The notes: generated by a model not told the origin, from the letters alone. Positions 1 to 57,035 are shown, numbered from the stretch's first letter. The stretch: 64,000 bases of DNA from Ophiodon elongatus (GCA_016806645.1 JACSYO010002134.1:62001-126000); one strand, 5' to 3'. Made by a program: numbers and translations.

Positions 1-1212
1 ACTGTTGCAGTTTGAACATTTACAAATCGTGTCTGTGTTTGATGTGGGGTCATCGGGGTGCTCTGAGGGTGCAGCATGTTAATGGTTTCCTTATATATGC
101 GACTAGAAAGTAAAAATCTGTTTTGAGTAAAAATGTATATATACCAAAATTGTGAACAATTATCATGATTGATTGTCATCAAACAGACATGTCATGTTTT
201 CTATCACTGTAAAGTGGGTTTTCGGACAAAGAAAGACGCTTTGGTTTCTGGGAATTTGTGTTCAATTACTATAAATACTATTTTCAGACCTTTTATAGAT
301 AAATTAATGGAGTGAAAATAATGTTATAGATTTGTTCAAAAATAATAATTAATTTAATAGAACAACACCCTTTTTTTCACCGCAAATTAATACAAAAAAA
401 GTTTCTATCCTTTTCTGACAGCTTCTCTTCTCATTACACACTTTAAATATGTATATATAGAAAGTGTTATATATATATTAAAAAAATTAGCAAATTACAT
501 TATATATATCACTTTATTATACCATCAATTGATCTAGCTTTTTTTTATTAATGCAACAGCAGTCCGTTGGGTCCAAAAATATTGGGTTTAAATTGGGTTT
601 AAACTTTCTGAATATGTAAAGGTCGGTGTGCTGAAGCTGAAACAGGATGTTGAATTTCAAAAAAGCTTCACCCAGCTCTGATGTCACACCCAAATCCAGA
701 GGTAATCCGTCTGTTTTTACTGCGTGAAGGCTTCAGTGCAGCAGTTATTATTAGACACAAATCCACGCTTTCACACCGTTGTTCCCATACAAGCCATAGA
801 TTTATTTGTTCAGAATTTTAAAAGGCTCAAATTGCTTAAATCTGTACAATTGTGGGACTAAATTAAATTGTAAGGAAAATGAAGGCTATCGTTGCCTTAT
901 TGACGGATGTGGGCCCTACGAGAAACAGATGTGTGGTTGTTTTATGCAGAACTCCAGTCATAATTCTGTGGTCTATATCAGTGTTACACGAAAAAGAGGT
1001 TTTAAAAGAAACTCTTGTTGAACATAACGGACAGGGGAAACGTCCACAACGCACACAATAACCAGTCACGTACGTTTGTGCAGTATCTTCTTTGTATCTA
1101 CTGTCAAACTATTTCTCAATCAAGCTGTTTGTATATACTTTCTCTTCTATCTGGTGTACATGCATGTGCAGAATGTGAATACAACATGTGTTACCGCATT
1201 CAGCCGTAAGCT

Positions 1213-1215
<3 letters not shown>

Positions 1216-1257
<42 letters not shown>
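1216..1257 (+). repeat. (TG)n microsatellite
   Basis: About 20 uninterrupted TG units in non-coding DNA. Open reading frames across it are runs of Cys-Val and are not genes. Confidence 0.95.
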
Positions 1258-1259
<2 letters not shown>

Positions 1260-3118
1260 CTGTAATCTGCCGTCAGTCAGTCTCGTACTGTGTGCCAGCT
1301 CGTTGGACGTTCCTGCATGTGTGTGATCAGCAATGTCTCACCGCTTCAGCATTCCTCAGTGACAGCCGCAGGGCAACGGCTTCTGTAAATAGCCTCTGGA
1401 TCTGCAGGGATGTTGGGACTCTCTGAGCTCAGGTAGAGCGTAAGCGCCTCCCTGTGGTCAGACACGAGGTGTTCACAAACTAGGATCGTGTACCTGGAAG
1501 TTTAGAGCGGCCTTTTGTGCATTGAATTGGCTTCTTTTTTTTCTGCGAGGATGAGGTCGTGCATTTTTATTTTGTTCTAAAGTGAGGGAACTGACCTGGA
1601 GGGTTTCTAGCTTTCATACGTTTGAATGTGTAAAGGAGCGTCCGTGCCTTTTTCTTCTGTTTCCTCCAGCTCATAAGTTTGGTTTTGGTCTTTTTGTAGC
1701 TGACAAGAAGAAGTCTAGACGTTTCGGTTAAACCATGCCAAGAATTTGTGAGAAAGTGAAAGGTTATTAGGCATCTTAAGAGCAATGTGTCACCATCATT
1801 TGAAAGACTTTACTTCAGTGTGCAGGAAGAATCATCCTCATAATGAAATACAATCATTCAAAAGCTGTGGAAACAAATAATGGTTATTTAAATGTAAAGA
1901 AACTTTAACTTGACAATATAATGCAGTCCAATCTGAACCTAGTCATCTCGACATCCTCGACCTGCGAATCACCAAATGAAAGCCTGACTGAGTCATGGAA
2001 CAAAAGGAGACATCGCCATCCCATAACTCCTGATGCGCGTGCTTCTTTCAGACCGTCTTCTCTGAACTCTTTATGAATTCTCTATCCCATCTTTCCTCAA
2101 TCATATGACATTTTTCATCAAAGTCATAGGATGGTGGTGAAAGGGAATTAGGGCATTTCTTTGGGGGGGACCTTTTGGATTCTTCCACCCCTGCAGTCTC
2201 CTTGTTCTCCCCCTAACTTTATTTTAGTTGTGCTTCCAGCAGCTGTCAGTCAGACTCGGCCCTCTGAAGCTTCTCTTCAGGGAAACTGTTCACCAGTTGT
2301 CCTCTCTAGGCCTCGATCACATAATATAATCAGAGCACATACAGCTCACCTTTCTGTTTTTTTCTGTTGATGTGAGCTTTTACTGGCTGTAATACTTGCA
2401 TCCATTGTTATTTTGTATGAGATCTCACTCCACTGGTCCTTCTTCTTTTCTAATGGTAATAAACAGCTTGCAACATGTCTTTCTGTTTAATCGTATCATC
2501 AATATCAGTATAACTTGCCAGCAAGCTCTCCTGTCATTGGTGGAGGACGTACTACTGACGCCTCAGGTCAAAACTACAGTGTGAAAACACGTAAAAGTGC
2601 CCGTCAAAGTCCTCCAGCATGAACAGCAACACAGATCTTTTGCCAGTACCTTCCAAAACCGCTACAAAAAGATTCATATGACCGTTTTTATTATATATAT
2701 ATTTTTTATCTTTCACCTCTCCGTGTTTAAGGTTTTGTAAAGTTTAGGCATGTAAAAACGTCTTGGTTAAGGTCAGGGATGAATGATGGTCATGGTTAAA
2801 AGAAACCAACGTTGACTGTTGCTAGGAGACGCGATGGAAACAGCTGTGTGCGGTTCCCTACAAGGTTTTGTGGCGGGATAACACCACACTTCATCTTCCT
2901 TTACTTTTGGGAGAGGTGTTTCTTTTTTTTTTATGTGTATGAACAAAAGACTAACGCTGTCATTTCTGTGATGAGGACAGCCTCTTTCGATTTCATTTCA
3001 ACCATTAAACAAAGGTCAAATGGGAGAAAAACACACACTGATCAAGTCTCCCACGCATTTACAAGTCAGAATGTTAAGAGAGTTCCCCAGCAGCTCAGCA
3101 CTTTTATCAACAAACGCT

Positions 3119-3120
<2 letters not shown>

Positions 3121-3179
<59 letters not shown>
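3121..3179 (+). repeat. (CA)n microsatellite
   Basis: About 29 CA units, 330 bp upstream of the CM1 exon. It creates spurious Thr-His and Cys-Val reading frames on both strands. Confidence 0.95.
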
Positions 3180-3182
<3 letters not shown>

Positions 3183-3505
3183 CCTGCCTCAGATTCTTGG
3201 CATGACTTCCTCATGGTTAAAAAAAGAAACATCCCCTCGCCCCCCCTCCCACCTCCCATAATCCCCTCCTGCCTGCCCGTGTGCCATCCCCGTAGCCCTC
3301 CTGTCACAAATCCAAACTGAGAGGAGCTCACGCCCACTCAATGTTTCGATCTCTGCTCATGTTCCTGTCTGTTGATGTGTGACAGCAGGAGAGAGCAGAT
3401 CATCTGAGTTGCGTGTCATCAGGATAGTTTGTTTCTTCAGCCTGAAGCTGTTCCTCTTCAGCCCTGTCGTTTCACATACTACGCGGTACTGAATGGGGGG
3501 CTGCG

Positions 3506-46988
<43,483 letters not shown>

Positions 46989-49235
46989 TGCACCAGCCCC
47001 AAGCTCCTCGTCCGTCATCTCACTGTTCAAGCAGAAAATGCAGTAAATCCTGGCTCTCCTATCAGCTGGGGAAACATTTCAGTTGAGTGACTTCTGTCTG
47101 AGTGTGTTGATCAATTTCTGCTGGTTGATGGAAGTTTATGAACGAATGAATGAATCATGTAATTGTTTTATTATTGGTATAATGTGTGCAGGTGGTCTGT
47201 GGGATTTTGTTGAGGCCGTCAACTGAAATGTTTTCTCTTATTTATATGAGACCAGTCTGAGTTTGGCTGAAGTTGGTTTATGAATCATAGTTTCCGATTA
47301 AGCCTTTTTTTTCCTTTATTTTCACAGATAAAACCAGAGATCAAACACATATAAAACCAGATTTAAAACAGTGTTGGGCTCTCAGAGACCTTTTAATCCA
47401 GGTTTGGTGAGTGTACATGAACAGTTTTTAATGTAGACCTGGTCTGATGCAGTCTAACTACATGAAGAGCAGCGACGTTTTCTTGTTTTTCCTAAATTCG
47501 AAATTTGATATCTTGTCTCTGTCAGACAATCCGAATAACCACTTAAGGGGGAATATTCTCCCTTAACTCATAAATCAGAAGCTCCCAATCAGAAGCCAAC
47601 TTCAGCCCCGTACTTCAGCAGGGATTCTAGAAAATTAAATCCACGCGATGCCAGCAGGAAGGGGGCTTTTGGAAAAGCCAAAACCAAACTGCAAAGTGCT
47701 TCCTCTCAGCCTCTGTCGAGGCTCATGTATGTAGTTAGTGTGTAGAATAGTTGCATGTGGTTTGAGCAGCAAGTGGAAACAAAGCCATACTCTCTGACGG
47801 TACAGTAGATATGTTTTTGCTTTGTGCTAATTGTCATAAAAATGGCCAGCTACTGATAAAATATGGAAAATACTGTAGAACTACCAATAGACCGTTTGGT
47901 CAAATAGCTGGTAGATGATGTTCCCTTGCATTTACTCATAAATAAAATGCCAATTTAGGATGTTTTTGCTCTTCAAACTCCAGAGTATTACTGTTAAGTA
48001 TGGAGTCGGTTCTCTTCAGATATTTAATAACGATCGTGGGTCCAACCCAGTTTCTCCTGCTGAACACTAACGTGCAGTGTTGGAAGGCCTTCCTGACGAA
48101 GCTGCTGAAAAACAAGCACATGTAACAGACTTGTCATCGAGCTGCTCCGCGGCGGCTTGTGTGATGCCTTCAGTGACCTATCCGATAAAATAAATACATT
48201 TTATAGTGCACGGTCCAAGAGCGATGACATTTCATTTTTGTAAACAGGTAAATGGACCACACTTTTATCTTTTACCTTTTTTCTTTATATATATATTTCT
48301 GTCCTTTTGGTGTTTTTTTTTTTTTAAGTTTTGATTAAATTTGTGAATGTCTTTATGTTTGAATTATGTTTGAATGTCCCTCAAGATGACAATCAGTTTA
48401 AAAAAACTAAACAAAGAATCGCCAGGGAGAAATATCTGTATGTAAGGATGACTTCTTCCAAACTTCTGCAGGATTGGTGACGCTCACTGTGCAAATGAAC
48501 TTCTCTGAAATTGGGTGTTTTACACTGGCCTCTCCAAATTGTATTTCTTATTTTTTTTTTTGTGTGGGAGTTTTCCTTGATTTTTCTGTATTGTAGCTTA
48601 GCTGTTTCTTTTTGTGCATGGACTGTGTCTTCACTGCCCTCTGATACTTTTACTGATATATGCAATTTTTGGGTTACTGTGCAATAATAAGCTTTGTGGT
48701 TGCTTTTTGTTGATGTTTTAGGTCTGGGTATTGAAGTGCCATGTCATCTGTTTTAGCTCTGAGGCTGAATTGATTAAACCAATTGTACTTTTGTTTTGTG
48801 ACAATCAATTTGAAGCAGTTTTATAGGCCCACTTATCTTTGGCTTAACATGAATCTGAGTTTTATATACAATGTGGAAAAAAGGCAAAGTAACGGCATAA
48901 GAGCATTGTAATGATATATTTATAAAGCAATAAGATCAACCAAAGTAAACAACTTTTATGTTGTTAAATCAGGTGTAAAATAATCAAGTTTAGAGATTTT
49001 TTTGTATAATTCCCCCAAAGGTCAAAGGTCAAACTTAGTGTCTTTCTCAGTGTCTGTGTGGTTTTAGGTACCACATCTCATGTATGTACATATTAAAGGG
49101 AGTGTGTACCTCAATGCAAGTTGTTTTGTTGCTGTTCGACAAAGACCAGCTGTATTTTTATGCATGTTCGCTTTGTTAAAAACGTTTTGGGGTAAAAGAA
49201 AAATACCTTTTTAATAAAAAAGGGAACAAAAGGAC
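46989..49235 (+). other. pde4dip: pde4dip 3'UTR
   Basis: About 2.25 kb of AT-rich sequence between the stop codon and the strong poly(A) signal at 49213. Weaker internal AATAAA-like signals occur near 47940 and 48188 and could give shorter 3' ends. Confidence 0.7.
49213..49218 (+). terminator. Poly(A) signal AATAAA of pde4dip
   Basis: AATAAA is followed 25-40 bases later by a GT-rich stretch (TCTGTCTGGTTTGTAG), the usual cleavage context. Confidence 0.65.
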
Positions 49236-49265
49236 TTCTGTCTGGTTTGTAGTCTTTCTTGGATC

Positions 49266-49268
<3 letters not shown>

Positions 49269-49319
<51 letters not shown>
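49269..49319 (+). repeat. (TA)n microsatellite
   Basis: About 25 TA units followed by TTATTTATTT, shortly after the pde4dip poly(A) site. Confidence 0.95.
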
Positions 49320-49323
<4 letters not shown>

Positions 49324-49807
49324 TATTTATTTATTTTTTTTTTTACACATGTTTCTTTTTTTTCCTGGAGTGAAGAAAAGCCCTGTAAGGAAAAAATCAC
49401 TTGAGGTTATAAAAGAATGCTGAATCATTTTATGATAGGTGAAATGAATATACAGTAAAGTTAAAGAAAATCAATCAACACAAATGTGTTTATAGCACAA
49501 TTCATACACAGAAGCAAAGGAATAAAAACACATTTTTAAAAAGAAAATGTCACAAAGAAGAAATTATACAAGTATAATGCAGTACACAGGTATGTAATGT
49601 GTGTATAGGGCTAAACATTTTTATTTTTTTTTTTACCTTAAAAATATATTGTAAAAAAAAAAGAATTCAACAAAAAATATTCTTACAAAGGTTAATATGC
49701 TCAGATATGAGTATAAAATACAAGCAAACATATTCAATGCATGATGTATTGTTTCTCAGCAGGTGGCAGCAGAGTCCATCAAACGTATTTAATTGTCAAC
49801 GAGATCT

Positions 49808-49808
<1 letters not shown>

Positions 49809-49859
<51 letters not shown>

Positions 49860-49863
49860 ACAC
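49809..49863 (+). repeat. (CA)n microsatellite
   Basis: About 27 CA units with CG interruptions at both ends. Confidence 0.95.
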
Positions 49864-50449
49864 AATATGACATAAAATGAATTACCTTTTTCTTAAATGT
49901 ATCAAATTTCTCACAAGAGATGAGTTTGAGTTTAATCATTTTACAAGAAGAATCTTCACTCACCGAGTCAGCAGGTGAGGCCGAAGTAAGGAAGAAGATT
50001 TGTGTATTTTCAAAATAAAATGTATGCTATAGACAAAATAAGATAGTCATATTGTAGACCAAATACCTGATTGTCAGTATATATTTATACAATGTACTAC
50101 ATACATTAAATATCTGAAAGGGAAATAATTTATCTTAATATATCTTTCACGTCATTGCAAGTCCTGTCGACTTTATCTTTTAGTGGGTTTTTGTGCGATA
50201 CACTGTAGCTACACGGCGCTTAAGTTTAACTTATAGTTCACATCTGATTAAAAGAAGATGTACATACACACACATAGCAGTTAAAGGTTTATTTTGTTGT
50301 CTCTATTTAGAGCAATGAACAGCCGGAGTCCAACTCGTTGCATGTGTGCACACATTTGGCAAACAAAGCCGATTCCGAACAAACAGACTCTTATTTTGGT
50401 AACCTGACATCTAAGCGTTGCACCGTGGTTCTCCTCTCTGGCTTGACAC

Positions 50450-51322
50450 CGCAGTGACCGTGACAGAGTCAGGAAACAAACCGAGCCGAGCCGAGCTGAG
50501 CCGCGGCAGCACAGTTCAACCCGACCCGGTGTTTACACACAGCGCTTAGCCTTTCTATCTGGTGATGGAAGAAGGCGTCTGAGGAAGAGGCTCGCTACCG
50601 GATAAAGCACCGAGGCGGACAAAAGGCGCCGTGTTCAGGTGGGACCCGGGTGGAGAGCAGTGTGACGGGGAGCGAGGCGGACCTGTCATGGGGGTCACGG
50701 CGTCTCCGTGCAGGTAGACGGCAGCAGGCTGTGCGGCTAGCCGCTCAGCTAGTCACGGAGGGTTAGCTTAGCACCGGGCGCTGACGTCACGAACTAACGG
50801 ACAAGTTGGACGAACTGTTGCCAGAGACGACCGACAGCATGGAGGGATTTTAAACTGTCCCTCTAAACGACCATAATTCGTGCTTTTTAATTTTTTAAAT
50901 TAAATTTATATATTTAAAAAAATTGCCCTCAAGGATAAACTCATGGCTGCTGCTGGTGCTGCAGAGCTTGATTGACAGCTTGTCACAACGGCTTTTCCAG
51001 ATGTGCAGTTCGGCTCCGCTGAATTGAGCTCGCCGCAGGACTGGCTCCTCACCAGGACTGGCCCCTCACCAGGACTATGGCTCGCGGGCTGGAGCCAACT
51101 CTCGGGTGGACTCTCAACTCAACCAAACAGCATCGGCACGCGATGCATCTCGTTTTGGCAGCGAGGCGTCACTGAAGTCGACGCGCCAGCCGAGCTGACA
51201 CGTCGCTAGACCCGCTAACCGACCGACGTTACCGGGGCGGGGGGTTCAAGCGGGCCGAAGCCACACGCACGCGCGCGCGTGCACAGGCACGAGGAGTGTT
51301 TTTTAATACAGCTCGCTAAGTG
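50450..51322 (+). promoter_or_regulatory. CpG-rich promoter / 5'UTR region of the downstream gene
   Basis: The composition changes sharply from AT-rich to CpG-rich: GAGCCGAGCCGAGC repeats near 50482, ACCCGGGTGG, GCGAGGCGG, ACGCGCGCGCGTGC near 51268. It leads directly to the ATG at 51323 and so probably holds the start site and 5'UTR of the next gene. An AT-rich insert at 50880-50925 divides it. No TATA box is evident. Confidence 0.6.
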
Positions 51323-51397
51323 ATGAAGAGGACGGAAAATAAAAACAAGAGGAAGCTCATGGAGCACAAGGAGAGCGCGGGAGTGGAGAGAGATGCG
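51323..51397 (+). CDS. First coding exon of an unrecognised downstream gene
   Basis: ATG (G at -3) opens 25 codons, MKRTENKNKRKLMEHKESAG then VERDA, to a textbook donor GCG|GTGAGT in phase 0. An in-frame TAA lies two codons upstream (51317-51319), so the ATG is the first possible start. The lysine/arginine-rich peptide contains KNKRK, compatible with a nuclear localisation signal. No second exon is recognisable up to 64000, implying a first intron of more than 12.6 kb, a layout common in regulatory genes. I do not recognise the family. Confidence 0.6.
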
Positions 51398-51434
51398 GTG
51401 AGTACTGTGACGTCTTTCAGGCACCGTGTCACCG

Positions 51435-51504
51435 TTGTCAACACATACACATAATACAATATATATATATATATATATATTGTATTATGTGTATGTGTTG
51501 ACAA
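51435..51504 (+). repeat. Perfect 70-bp palindrome
   Basis: The left arm starts TTGTCAACACATACACATAA and the right arm is its exact reverse complement, with an alternating AT core centred at 51469/51470. There is no spacer. It lies 37 bp downstream of the exon 51323-51397 donor. Confidence 0.95.
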
Positions 51505-51918
51505 AGGCCCCCGCCTGCTCATCTGCTTAAGATGCTGGCCCCCGCCAGCATCACGGTGTATTTTTGGTTTATTTCTGCTTTTTTTTTTTTTTTTTTTTTT
51601 ATTATACATGCTTTGGTTTAATTGAACAAAACATGTGTTTTCTTATTGCAGTTTAGACCGGTTTCGAGGGGGATTACGTTATCTAGAAAGATTTCTGTCT
51701 GATTCCAAGTAATATCAGGATGAATAAGAACTTCATATGATTTACACTTAGTCACGCAGTGGTATAATATATATATTTTTTTATTACATTACAGGGTGCT
51801 TTTATATGTGGTGAATAAGTTTTATGCTGTGGGTACTTCATGTGCAAAATTGAATGCAGCAGTTGAAGGATTAATAAAACATTCTTATAGGAATGCAGCT
51901 GATATGCAGACAGTTTCT

Positions 51919-51980
<62 letters not shown>
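51919..51980 (+). repeat. (CA)n microsatellite
   Basis: About 31 CA units. Confidence 0.95.
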
Positions 51981-51986
<6 letters not shown>

Positions 51987-53951
51987 TGCAGACTGCCTCG
52001 ATACCTTCTGCCTTTCTCAGTGACATCAACATGACATCAACATGACACCATCTGTGGTACCAACACTGCGATGGGCAGACTGCAAGCACCACAGTTGCCA
52101 TCAAATGAATAATTATTTTGCTCAGTCATTGTGGTCGCTGTGTCCTGTGGCCAGGTGTGTGTGTGTGTGTGTGTGTGCCTGCCTCTGTTGTGTTGCTAGG
52201 TGAAGCGAATGTAAAGTGGGGCACTGGGGGAAGGTCTAAAGTGCACTATGACAGCTAATCTTAGCTTTGGCAGTGATCAAAGATGATGGGCTTGTTGCGT
52301 CGTTGCAGTTCGAGGAAGCTGGATGGGGGGGGGGCAGGGGGCTGAGGGCTGCATTGCTATCAGTCCTTTCCCTTATGAAAGAGAATCAAATTAGAATTAA
52401 AATGAGATTCAAATAAAGAAACCAAACGTAGGTATTGCAGCGTCAACCCTTCTAGCATCGATCTATCCACGCCTATCTGTTTGCTTACAGTGTGGTTGCA
52501 ATGTGGCCTGTAGGAGCCTGGGAATGGCTCCTCTTGTTAATTTCAAAGTGCGAAAATACGCATCGGGACTTGGCTTTAACTCGGTTGATCAATTCCAACA
52601 CAGTGCATGTTGTACAGCAGCTCTGGAATGGGTGACGCAAAAGCAGCCGCATCAAGACACATCACCTCGAACGTGGTAACATTTGAACTATCACGTAAAC
52701 GGAAGCTACTGGACCATCATGATCGTAGACGGGCTTAATGCAGCTGTTTGTGGTGTTGCACCAAGTTCGGAGCGGATCCGAATCACGGGTGAAATCTTTT
52801 TCTTTAAACTTTTGTTAAGATTGCGAGTTCGGGCATGAGGCCTCGGCAGAGGTGTGCGCTCTCTGAGTGCCCTTCTAGCTCCGTCTTTTTAAGGGCTCCG
52901 TTTGTTTCATTCACACCTGCTGCAAGTTAATTCAATCAATTCAACCAATGGCTGCTTGTACAAAGCAGTATTCAGGAATCTCAAACACTACCACAGAGGA
53001 CCAGCATTATTAAGCAAACATTGTGTTTCAAAGAAAAACTCTTAAATGTCTTTTGAAAATATGTTGTCAGTCTTAGTTTGCAACAAACGGTGCAAATGGT
53101 CCTTTTTTTTTAATAATAGGAGCCGCTTCCAAAGATGAAGTCATCGTTGCAGCTCATAATTTCCCATTTTCTGCATGAAGTCATGTTCCTCGACCTCCGG
53201 ACGTTTGATACGACTGACTCTGTCACGCGATATTACAGCACCACCCGGCCATTTGGGAAATTATGTGAATAACGAGGGAAAATGCGGTCCAATTAATATA
53301 CGATTTGCCCTCAACTCTGTTTTATAAGACTTTCCAGTTGTTTCAGTATCATCATTTTGTCCTAAGATCAACTTAACAGGTAGAGAATTACATGTCTGAG
53401 CCAAGTCTGCGTCGGGGGGGTGTGGTGTTGAGTTGGAGGGAGTGTGCTTTATGGTATCATGGGAAGTCGGACAGATGTTCTTGAGCTGCTGCTGTTTTAA
53501 GTGTTTTTGTTTGAAATGGAGGACCAGACAGGGCGGTTTCATCCAGTGCAACTTTTACCTATTGCTTACACTTTGGAATGCTGGGTAATAAATCAAGTCC
53601 CTGTTATGGGGCTGTAGTACTTCCAGGGGCTGTCAGCTTGGATTTGGCTGTAAATTTGTCCAACCTGAATTGTGCAACAACAGGATTAAGGCTAGAGTGA
53701 ACAATTATTTTCATTAATTGGGCCCATGGATGTGAAAGGTGACCGAAAGATCTGGGTAATTTGAACCAAATTATCTGTTTTTCTTTTGCTTCATGCACCA
53801 CTGAGCAACTTTCCCAGGAATGAACGGGGCCCATCCTCCAACGCTCTATCTAGTTCTGCTGCCTACAGTTACAGCATTGGGAAATGAATGATGTCATTGT
53901 CATTTCCTAACATGAGTGTGGTGTGTTTAATATGTTGCCAGGGATAGAGCG

Positions 53952-53953
<2 letters not shown>

Positions 53954-54018
<65 letters not shown>
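53954..54018 (+). repeat. (CA)n microsatellite
   Basis: About 32 CA units. Confidence 0.95.
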
Positions 54019-54021
<3 letters not shown>

Positions 54022-56660
54022 GCATCCTGTGCAATCAAAGAATCCCTCAGCTGTTTCTCTCTTGTGACCCTTTGTTTCCAGCAGTAGAAGAAACATTACA
54101 TGTTTACACCGGTCTGATTTAAAATGATCGGCACAGGAATGTATGAGGTATGCGTCGTTTGTAACAGCTCACATACATACAAACATACTCTTGGTCCTCT
54201 CGTCTTTTTTTAGATCAGCTGTTGCCTGATTGAAATATGGTATTTTATTAACATAAAAGGGTTTACTCTGGAATGTAAGTAAGATATTGAAAAAGCTATA
54301 GTGTTTTTGAATGATACCCATGCAGTAGTTTACTTCCTGAATTACGCCTCTGAGCTAAGACCTCCTCTGATGAACACTTGACTTTTTTTTTTTTTACCAG
54401 CTCTAAATCAAATTCCCCCCTTCGTAGTGGTGTTTTTATCATTTTTTTAAGCGTAACATACGCTTCCCTGAGCGACGAGCGCAATCGCTATGCTAAAAAA
54501 AAAAAAAAAGAAGAAAGATAGCCATGGGTTGCGCGAATGGTGCGCAACCACATCGGTCTGGGGAAATAATCCCAAATACAATTGCCAAAAGCAGCCTCCA
54601 TAACTCTCGAGCTGGAAAGAGGCACGAGAAAACAAACGAAAAGGAAAAAAAAGAATGAATATGGGAGGAAATTGCGGTGGAATTTTGGCTTGGCGTATGA
54701 CAGATTCACACAGGATTAAGATCGCAGACAAATCTCCGCAATTATTACAAATTCCTAGCGGTCCCCAGATTGCGGTCTCCAGGTTGCGGTCTTGTGCGAA
54801 CAGGGCTTTACTTGCAATCAAACACTGAACTGATGTAACACTGCCTCAAAATGTTGCCAGTGTTTTCCTGGCTTTTGCTGTATTTTGGTGCACTGATTAC
54901 GTTGCATCAGCACTGCAGCACCAGCAGGTCCGGACCTGCGCTTTCCAATCTGACCATATTTACATTTTATGTGTGTTCGATTTCGCAAAACACAACAGTT
55001 TAGTTAACTGGAACACACGCACGGCGAGTTTATACACAGCTTGCCCTCCACTCTCCATATATGATGGTATGATCTGAGGTGTTATTAGAATCCTTTCTAT
55101 CTTTTGTGTGCTGGTAGAACTGTTTGTTCGGCAGACTTTTTATGGATACTTTTTCTCCACTGACGGTATCTTTTTAAACCGCTCGTCTGTTGGTCAAGTG
55201 CCCGGAAAATCGTCCTGTTCCTAGATGCTCGGAGTAGGAATTCAAAACACGTTTGCAAAACCTTCCGAAGCAGACGTTTGGTGATTCATTCGCCTGCAAG
55301 TGGCACGAGTCTTGGAACGGTTACTTTCTTTGTCTGTAGGTGACTCGGGGTGGCAGGTGTAGGCCTCGTCTGCAACCGCAATGTGTGAGTGTGTGGCTCA
55401 CAGCCAAACATGACAAATACACATCCAGCAACATCTTGTTTTTCTCTTCCCACTCCCCCGGGTCTAAGTTTGTTGATAAGCAGAGATGGGAGGATAATCT
55501 GTGACGCTCAGGAGAGAGATGTTCCCAGTTGAAGCCCACCAGCTGGATGAAGCTATTTAGGACGGCCTGGAAGTGGAGTGAGACCTGCAGCGGATTAACA
55601 ATGTGCAACACAGTAGAGCGTTAATGTGGGGGGGGGAGTGTTGTGCTAAACACTCACAGGGTTTTAACCGTAAGCTCCGGGCTACGTGGTCTACATTTGT
55701 GCAGAACGTTGAGGGCTCGTGGAGTCGTGACGAAAGTAAAACTCTCGACGGTAGTTAAGGTTTCCTTTATTCTAAAATGGACTATCTTTTGGAAACGCAT
55801 GGTCTGTTTGAACCTTTCTTGTTGCAATGAGGAGTGTATGACCTTGTGTATGATTTGACCTTTGAACTCTGTTACCTCGGTGTGATAAACAGCTGAAGAA
55901 AACTGCTGAGTGGATGAAGAGAGCTCAATACATATACAGAGAAACCCAAGACGGCTTTGCGTTGGGCAGAAAGCTACAGAGCGACTCGGCGACTCGGCAG
56001 CGCAGGGCGGCAGCGCTCACACTGGCGGACCAGATGGCTGAGCGAAGTGGTCTGAACAGTGTTCTCTAAACATTACATGTTTGCCACACCAGCTCGCGCA
56101 TGTGATCGGCGTTCCTTCCTGCATTCGTTGGATTCCAGCCGCAGCTTAGAGAGCTTTTAGGCAACGGGGGATGGAGGCCCGTGTGGTAGCAGATTTAGGC
56201 CTGGTTCTGCCCCGCAGGATCCCGTCCTTCCCCAGCCGATCACCAGAAGAAGTCACGCTTGCTGTCATCATCGTGAAATTTGTGTGCGTGTGTGTGTGTG
56301 GTAGCAATTATAATACAGATAGGACAGGCAGGATTTGAGCTCTACATATGCTGTATGTGGCCGTCTCTTGATATTCATGCCAGTTTTGAAATCATTTATT
56401 TGGATACTGGTGCAGGATTAGATTCATCCCAGCTCACAGAGTAGAGCGCTTACCACTTAAATTGAGATGAAATAAACCCCCACTCATTGTGTGCACCTAT
56501 TTAACATTATAGGCAAACAAAAAAAAAACATAAAATCAATTTCTTCGTATTTATAATTCTTCTTGATAACAACATATGATGTGTGCTTACATAAACCTTT
56601 ATGTAAGCACATCCAATAATCTCACGACGTCACTCAATCTGCAACTTTTAGCGACAATAG

Positions 56661-56662
<2 letters not shown>

Positions 56663-56738
<76 letters not shown>
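56663..56738 (+). repeat. (GT)n microsatellite
   Basis: About 38 GT units. Confidence 0.95.
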
Positions 56739-56889
56739 CCACAGTCCTCTGTAGCTCCGCATCGAGGCTATATTCAGAATCTGCACGCTTTTTAGGGATC
56801 CAATCAAAAGCAAAGGATTTGATTTAAATCGCTCTTTTTTTTTTTTTTAACTGTATTGCTCAAATATTCTGTTTCTCTGGGGAATACAT

Positions 56890-57035
56890 CACATCACACC
56901 GAAGCTAAAGACGCTTACTGCAGCGTCACGGGTTTGAGTCCGGCCCAGAGCCCTTAGCTGCATGTCATTCCCTCTCTCGCTCCCTTTCCTGTCTGGCTCT
57001 CTATCAAATAAAACTGAAATACCCACAAAATAATG
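56890..57035 (+). mobile_element. Degenerate tRNA-derived SINE fragment
   Basis: GGGTTTGAGTCCGGCC resembles a pol III B box. It is followed by CAGAGCCCTTAGCTGCATGTCATTCCC, TCTCTCGCTCCCTTTCCTGTC and TCTATCAAATAAAA, the body and tail order of a common teleost SINE as I remember it. The A box is not clear and the copy looks old. Confidence 0.65.

Larger units (their letters stand above)
1..3505. other. Region upstream of the first recognised pde4dip exon
   Basis: I see no convincing coding exon on either strand. The sequence is mostly AT-rich and holds a TG microsatellite near 1216-1257 and a CA microsatellite near 3121-3179. It could be an upstream intron of pde4dip (some mammalian isoforms begin further 5') or promoter and intergenic DNA. 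The last 150 bases before 3506 could be 5'UTR, but no TATA box or CpG-rich promoter is evident. Confidence 0.5.
49236..50450. other. Intergenic region between pde4dip and the downstream gene
   Basis: AT-rich, with a TA microsatellite (49269-49319) and a CA microsatellite (49809-49863). No coding potential recognised. Confidence 0.75.

Noticed and set aside
51003..51209. 68-codon open frame in the leader of the downstream gene
   Set aside because: It begins at GTG rather than ATG and shows no splice sites or recognisable motif. CpG-rich leaders often lack stops by composition.
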